A stretch of DNA of 53,668 bases, taken from the NCBI RefSeq assembly GCF_003002825.1, contig NZ_PVTE01000034.1:1-53668 (forward strand), given 5' to 3'. The notes under the pieces were generated by a model. It saw nothing but the letters and a program-made list of their open reading frames with translations. It ran no database searches and was not told the DNA's origin. This document shows, piece after piece, positions 49,798 through 53,668 of the stretch (position 1 is its first letter; every line of letters begins with the position of its first letter). Source of the DNA: Spirosoma oryzae. GTDB taxonomy: Bacteria; Bacteroidota; Bacteroidia; Cytophagales; Spirosomataceae. A program made the position numbers and the translations under genes.

Positions 49798-49829
49798 GAT
49801 TCGCTCTTTCATTCTTTCGCTCTTTCGCT
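49798..49829. repeat. octad array, single arm (CTTTCRYT type)
   Basis: The 8-mers GATTCGCT CTTTCATT CTTTCGCT CTTTCGCT run in phase, ending just before the start codon at 49836. They lie inside the mRNA leader. An upstream frame starting at ATG 49778 reads through them. Confidence 0.75.
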
Positions 49830-49835
49830 TTTTAA

Positions 49836-50345
49836 ATGAGAACCGGTACACTCTTTATCCGCACATGGCGCATCATGGCCATTCTCGGATTCCTGATTTC
49901 GTTATTCACCAGTTACATCTCCTATCCCGAGGAAGTAGCCGTTCGGTTCGACGATACCAGCCGTGCTATTCAATATGCCAACCGCGAAACGCTTTTCTAC
50001 GGCGCTATCGCTATTTTCATCATTAGTCTGACCAGCCTGCGGGCGTTGGGTCGGATGTTCCCACGCGTTCCGTCGGCCAGCCTGCCTATACCGAATCAGG
50101 CGGAATGGGCCGCGCACCGAACGCAGCTCAATACTATATTCGGTAACTGGTTTTACGCACTGACGGCTGCTATCAGTACCATCCTGGCGCTGGGATTGTT
50201 TGTATTGTCGTTATTGAATCAGGCCGATCGCGTCGTTCGCTACGTCGATTATGCCGGTCTGCTACCAATCTGCACAGCGATTATCATTATCGTTCTGGCC
50301 GCCCTGCCGATTCGTTTGTTCATGAAACCGTCGGCCGATGAATGA
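49836..50345 (+). CDS. small membrane protein of unknown function
   Basis: 169 residues with four hydrophobic segments (MAILGFLISLFTSYIS, LFYGAIAIFIISLTSL, ALTAAISTILALGLFVLSLL and ICTAIIIIVLAALPIRLF). A stop codon (TAA 49833) directly precedes the ATG in frame, so the start is fixed. It ends inside queA (8-bp overlap), so the two are translationally coupled. No known family is recognised. A membrane protein of this kind before queA is a conserved-looking arrangement, but the functional link is not known. Confidence 0.7.
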   Translation: MRTGTLFIRTWRIMAILGFLISLFTSYISYPEEVAVRFDDTSRAIQYANRETLFYGAIAIFIISLTSLRALGRMFPRVPSASLPIPNQAEWAAHRTQLNTIFGNWFYALTAAISTILALGLFVLSLLNQADRVVRYVDYAGLLPICTAIIIIVLAALPIRLFMKPSADE

Positions 50346-51564
50346 GCTGCCCGAAATCCGGCTCGACCAGATTCAGTACGACCTGCCCGACGACCGGATT
50401 GCCCGCTTCCCCCTCCCGCAGCGTGATGCGTCGAAACTGCTCGTATACAAAGGTGGTCAGATTGACCATGGCGCGTTTACGGACCTGCCCCGGCAGCTAC
50501 CGCCCGATAGTTATCTGGTATTCAATAATACACGGGTGATTCCGGCCCGGCTCTATTTTACGCGGGCAACGGGGGCGCTGATCGAACTCTTTTTACTCAA
50601 CCCGATCGACCCCGACACCGGTGCGGTTCCACCGATCAGTCAGGCAATGGAAGCCACAGGAGCGGTGGTCTGGCAGGCAATGATTGGGAACCGTAAACGC
50701 TGGAAACCGGGTGAAACCCTGGAAACCCGTATTCCGATGCCGTCGGGTGAGGTTACTCTTCGCGCTGACTGGTTCGATACCGCCCAGTCGCTGATCCGGT
50801 TGAGCTGGCAACCGGCGGAATTACCCTTTGCGCAGCTTATCGAACAGGCCGGGCAGGTTCCGTTGCCGCCTTACCTCAACCGTGAGGCTACCACCGATGA
50901 CCGGGAGACCTATCAGACTGTCTATTCGGAGAAAGAAGGTGCCGTAGCCGCACCTACGGCTGGCCTGCATTTTACGCCTGCCGTGTTTGAGGAGCTGGCG
51001 CAGCAAGGCGTTGCCTACGACTACCTGACGCTACACGTAGGCGCAGGTACGTTTCAGCCGATCAAGACTGACGACATTCGGCAGCATTTTATGCATACCG
51101 AACAGGTGGTGTACACGGTGACCAACCTGCAAAACCTGCTTCCCCGAATCGGGCACATTATTCCGGTAGGCACTACATCGATGCGGGCGTTGGAGAGTTT
51201 GTACTGGATGGGCGTCAAAGTGATGCGGCAGGAGCCTGAGCCATTTACACTCGATCAGCATTACGCCTATCAGCTGTCTGCCGACCAACTGCCTTCACCT
51301 GCGCAAGCGGTACAGGCGGTGCTCGATTACATGACGACACGTAACCTGGACACCGTAACGGCGCATACCAGCATTTACATTACACCCGGCTACTCGCTAC
51401 GACTCTGCAACGGCATCGTAACGAATTTTCATCAGCCCGGCTCGACGCTTATCTTGCTGATAGCTGCACTCATTGGCGACGATTGGAAACGGGTCTACCG
51501 AGAAGCGCTAGATAAAGGATATCGATTCCTGAGTTACGGGGATTCGTCACTGCTTATCCCGTAA
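50338..51564 (+). CDS. queA: S-adenosylmethionine:tRNA ribosyltransferase-isomerase
   Basis: 408 residues. QueA patterns: FNNTRVIPARLYF, PLPPYLNREATTDDRETYQTVY, GAVAAPTAGLHFT, LHVGAGTFQPI, VGTTSMRALE and NGIVTNFHQPGSTLI. It transfers the ribosyl part of SAM to preQ1-tRNA, giving epoxyqueuosine. It overlaps the upstream membrane-protein gene by eight bases. The rest of the queuosine pathway is not in the window. Confidence 0.96.
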   Translation: MNELPEIRLDQIQYDLPDDRIARFPLPQRDASKLLVYKGGQIDHGAFTDLPRQLPPDSYLVFNNTRVIPARLYFTRATGALIELFLLNPIDPDTGAVPPISQAMEATGAVVWQAMIGNRKRWKPGETLETRIPMPSGEVTLRADWFDTAQSLIRLSWQPAELPFAQLIEQAGQVPLPPYLNREATTDDRETYQTVYSEKEGAVAAPTAGLHFTPAVFEELAQQGVAYDYLTLHVGAGTFQPIKTDDIRQHFMHTEQVVYTVTNLQNLLPRIGHIIPVGTTSMRALESLYWMGVKVMRQEPEPFTLDQHYAYQLSADQLPSPAQAVQAVLDYMTTRNLDTVTAHTSIYITPGYSLRLCNGIVTNFHQPGSTLILLIAALIGDDWKRVYREALDKGYRFLSYGDSSLLIP

Positions 51565-51569
51565 AGCGC

Positions 51570-51577
51570 TATTTTTG
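51570..51577 (+). promoter_or_regulatory. Bacteroidota -7 promoter element upstream of the small frameshifted gene and tyrS
   Basis: TATTTTTG matches TAnnTTTG six bases after the queA stop. It would drive the small gene at 51640 and tyrS. Confidence 0.55.
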
Positions 51578-51639
51578 CGAACAGCTAAACGCAGTTAGCA
51601 ACGGCAAAACAGGCTTTGTTTGGTAAAGTACGCACAGCT

Positions 51640-51823
51640 ATGAAGCAGACGATTGTCTGGCGTATTATCTCCGGTGTAGCAATGCTTGCCATCTCGCTTA
51701 TCGTCGAACGGGTTGGCCATCGGCAATCCTGACTACACGGCGGCTTTGCTCTTCGTGAGCGCTGTGCTACAGATGCTAACTTACATGGCTTACAACAATT
51801 CGTTTCCGGCGGAAAACGAGTAA
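51640..51823 (+). pseudogene. small membrane protein gene with a frameshift
   Basis: The first frame (51640-51732) encodes MKQTIVWRIISGVAMLAISL and IVERVGHRQS before a stop. A +1 frame from 51722 continues GNPDYTAALLFVSAVLQM and LTYMAYNNSFPAENE to TAA 51821. Together they give one 60-odd-residue protein with two hydrophobic helices and a natural-looking end. A one-base change in the run GGCCATCGGCAATCC would join them. It could be a real pseudogene, a sequencing slip or a recoding site. Its neighbours are queA and tyrS. Confidence 0.65.
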
Positions 51824-51881
51824 CGATTTCGCAGCATGCGTAAAGCGGTCTTAACGGCTGTACTCCTTTAGTATACTATAT

Positions 51882-53168
51882 ATGAATTTCATTGAAGAAC
51901 TCCGCTGGCGCGGCATGCTGCATGACATGACGCCCGGTACAGAAGAACAGCTACAAAATCAGATGACGGCCGGATACATCGGGTTCGACCCGACGGCAGC
52001 CTCGCTCCACATCGGTAATCTGGCGACGATCATGCTGCTGGTTCATTTGCAGCGGGCGGGCCACAAACCATACGCGCTGGTTGGCGGGGCTACAGGGATG
52101 ATCGGCGATCCGTCGGGACGCTCGACGGAACGGGACTACTTGTCGGAAGAAACCCTACGTAACAATCAGGCTGGTATTCGGGCGCAGCTTGAGCGGTTCC
52201 TGAACTTCGATTCTGGCGACAATGCAGCCGAGATGGTCAATAACTATGACTGGTTCAAAGGCATCACGTTCCTGGAGTTTCTACGTGAGGCAGGCCAGCA
52301 TATCACGGTCAATTACATGATCGCGAAGGATTCGGTGAAGAAGCGTCTGGAGACCGGGCTGTCGTTCATGGAATTCTCATACCAGCTTCTTCAGGGATAC
52401 GATTTCTACTGGCTCTACAAAAACAAAAGCGTTCGGCTGCAAATGGGCGGATCGGATCAGTGGGGCAACATCACAACGGGCACCGAACTGATTCGGAGAA
52501 AGGAGGGCCGGGAGGAATACCAGGCATTTGCGCTGACAACACCTCTTGTCACCAAGGCAGACGGTACCAAATTCGGCAAATCGGCGGGTGGTAATATCTG
52601 GCTCGATCCGGCGATGACGTCACCATATCAGTTCTACCAGTTCTGGCTAAACGCTGCCGACGACGACTGTTCGCGCCTGATTCGGGTATTTACACTACTG
52701 TCGAAAGAGGAAATCGAAGACCTGGAGCGTCAGCATGCCGAAGCACCCCATCTGCGCATTTTGCAAAAAGCCATTGCTAGAGACGTCACGATTCGCGTTC
52801 ACTCGCAGGAAGGCTACGATTTGGCCGTAAAAGCGTCCGAGGTTCTATTCGGTAAAGCAACGCTGGACACACTGCGGTCTATCAAGATCGACGAGTTCGA
52901 CGTAATCTTCGACGGTGTCCCCCAAACGGAGGTAACGGTGGAAGAATTGGCCAATTGTAAAGACGTGACCGATCTTCTATCGACGGCGAGTAGGGGAGAA
53001 GTGTACGCGTCGAAAGGAGAAGCGCGTCGCGCAATCACACAAAATGCGGTCAGTATTAATAAGACGAAAGTGGCTGACCCGGCGGCAACGCCTGTCATAG
53101 AGTGGCTACAAGACCGCTATGCACTTATCTCAAAAGGAAAAAAGAACCACCTGCTGAAAAAAGTTTAA
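51882..53168 (+). CDS. tyrS: tyrosyl-tRNA synthetase
   Basis: 428 residues. Class I synthetase with HIGN (43-46), the MIGDPSGRSTER segment, the tyrosine-binding GGSDQWGNI, and the KMSKS-like KFGKS (230-234), then a C-terminal S4-like RNA-binding domain (EVYASKGEARRAITQNAVSIN). Attaches tyrosine to tRNA-Tyr. A hairpin terminator follows ten bases on. Confidence 0.96.
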   Translation: MNFIEELRWRGMLHDMTPGTEEQLQNQMTAGYIGFDPTAASLHIGNLATIMLLVHLQRAGHKPYALVGGATGMIGDPSGRSTERDYLSEETLRNNQAGIRAQLERFLNFDSGDNAAEMVNNYDWFKGITFLEFLREAGQHITVNYMIAKDSVKKRLETGLSFMEFSYQLLQGYDFYWLYKNKSVRLQMGGSDQWGNITTGTELIRRKEGREEYQAFALTTPLVTKADGTKFGKSAGGNIWLDPAMTSPYQFYQFWLNAADDDCSRLIRVFTLLSKEEIEDLERQHAEAPHLRILQKAIARDVTIRVHSQEGYDLAVKASEVLFGKATLDTLRSIKIDEFDVIFDGVPQTEVTVEELANCKDVTDLLSTASRGEVYASKGEARRAITQNAVSINKTKVADPAATPVIEWLQDRYALISKGKKNHLLKKV

Positions 53169-53177
53169 ACAATTTTC

Positions 53178-53214
53178 AAACGATAAGTAGCTGTAAACTG
53201 GCTACTTATCGTTT
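53178..53214 (+). terminator. intrinsic terminator of tyrS
   Basis: AAACGATAAGTAGC pairs with GCTACTTATCGTTT across a nine-base loop; the downstream arm ends GTTTT. It separates tyrS from the tandem promoters. Confidence 0.85.
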
Positions 53215-53252
53215 TGCTAGGCTGGCTTATCCAACTTTTTTTGGAACAGGGC

Positions 53253-53285
53253 TTGACAAGGGTCGCTTTTTAGTCCTACCTTTGC
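53253..53285 (+). promoter_or_regulatory. strong tandem promoter P1 (probable rRNA operon)
   Basis: TTGACA (53253) and TACCTTTGC (53277) are separated by 18 bases, and CTCCCAAA follows within four bases. The same three elements recur in P2 and P3. Confidence 0.8.
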
Positions 53286-53417
53286 ACTCCCAAACGACGG
53301 GAACAGCCCACTGACCAACGAGTAAATCACTCATAATCAGCGGGTTGAACAACATAAAAGTCCAGACGCATCGACGGCCGGCCTACCAGGTTCCGAAAAT
53401 AAATTTGAACTTTTACT

Positions 53418-53449
53418 TGATATCGAAAAACAAAGCCACTACCTTTGCA
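53418..53449 (+). promoter_or_regulatory. strong tandem promoter P2 (probable rRNA operon)
   Basis: TTGATA (53418) and TACCTTTGC (53441) are separated by 17 bases, then CTCCCAAA. A/T-rich AAAATAAATTTG lies just upstream (near 53397). Confidence 0.8.
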
Positions 53450-53559
53450 CTCCCAAATACGGGAACGCAGCTGACAAAACAAGCTTAACACCTTGCCAAT
53501 CAGTCGGTTAACGGTCAAACAGTCGCCAGACGAATCGAAAAATAAATTTGGCAAAACGC

Positions 53560-53592
53560 TTGACACGACACCGGCAAATGTAGTACCTTTGC
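53560..53592 (+). promoter_or_regulatory. strong tandem promoter P3 (probable rRNA operon)
   Basis: TTGACA (53560) and TACCTTTGC (53584) are separated by 18 bases, then AATCCCAAA. AAAATAAATTTG precedes it (near 53540). Repeated strong promoters of this form are typical upstream of 16S rRNA in Bacteroidota; the gene itself would start beyond the window end. Confidence 0.8.
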
Positions 53593-53668
53593 AATCCCAA
53601 ATCGAGAACAACGAAACGCTTTGTTTCACGACTTCTCAACCACGCTTTGACCAACGGGTCGGGCGCTC

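Noticed and set aside
49778..50026. Frame from ATG 49778 (about 82 residues) as a gene
   Set aside because: After about 23 residues it overlaps the membrane-protein gene in another frame and becomes His- and Arg-rich without any fold; it is kept only as a possible upstream frame.
53277..53592. Three direct repeats at the end of the window considered as a CRISPR or integron array
   Set aside because: Each repeat contains promoter elements with correct spacing, and the intervals are irregular (164 and 143 bases).

Overview
The window looks like chromosomal DNA of a Bacteroidota bacterium of the order Cytophagales, most like the Spirosoma group. The reasons are a SusC/SusD pair, stand-alone LytTR regulators, a DUF937-OmpA protein, a GIN-domain (DUF2807) protein, M14 peptidases with C-terminal beta domains, many promoter elements of the Bacteroidota type TAnnTTTG, GC-rich codon use, and gene spacers full of dispersed repeats. 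The genus is an inference from gene content and style; no rRNA gene lies inside the window.

Layout. 1-5.4 kb: an LtrA-family membrane protein and a tandem pair of M14 peptidase-fold exported proteins, of which only the second keeps the catalytic residues. 5.4-7.5 kb: a four-gene minus-strand operon (DUF1361 protein, diacylglycerol/undecaprenol kinase, membrane protein, winged-helix regulator). 7.9-15.5 kb: beta-helix lipoprotein, orphan ABC ATPase, GH39-type glycosidase, GIN-domain protein, PurK and a neutral zinc metallopeptidase. 15.5-30.3 kb: Dabb protein, a DUF433 antitoxin with a truncated DUF5615 toxin, ClpB, a TIKI/TraB-like lipoprotein, TspO-like protein, an SDR with a membrane tail, DUF937-OmpA protein, exonuclease VII (xseAB), PheS, two LytTR proteins, an outer-membrane beta-barrel and RadA.

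30.4-44.0 kb is one minus-strand block of eight genes: SusC, SusD, a beta-propeller/HEAT/cytochrome c dehydrogenase-like protein, a DUF1080 protein, a DUF4432 aldose-epimerase-like protein, a phosphomannose-isomerase-like cupin, a TIM-barrel sugar isomerase-like protein and a Gfo/Idh/MocA dehydrogenase. The set fits import of a glycoside and breakdown through oxidised (3-keto) intermediates rather than ordinary hydrolysis, and it contains no canonical glycoside hydrolase. Every spacer of this block holds a structured repeat. 44.3-53.2 kb: cupin, small unknown proteins, an SDR, an HDAC-like deacetylase, IlvE, PduO-type cobalamin adenosyltransferase, a membrane protein, QueA, a small frameshifted gene and TyrS. 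The last 400 bases carry three tandem strong promoters, most likely for an rRNA operon just outside the window.

Most unusual features: (1) a family of about 100-bp directional palindromes (five copies); (2) arrays of degenerate 7-mers or 8-mers in which the word sequence changes from place to place but the period stays fixed, usually as two inverted arms; (3) the eight-gene locus in which all junctions are such hairpins, one array even supplying the stop codon of a gene; (4) the catalytically dead M14 paralogue placed beside a live one.
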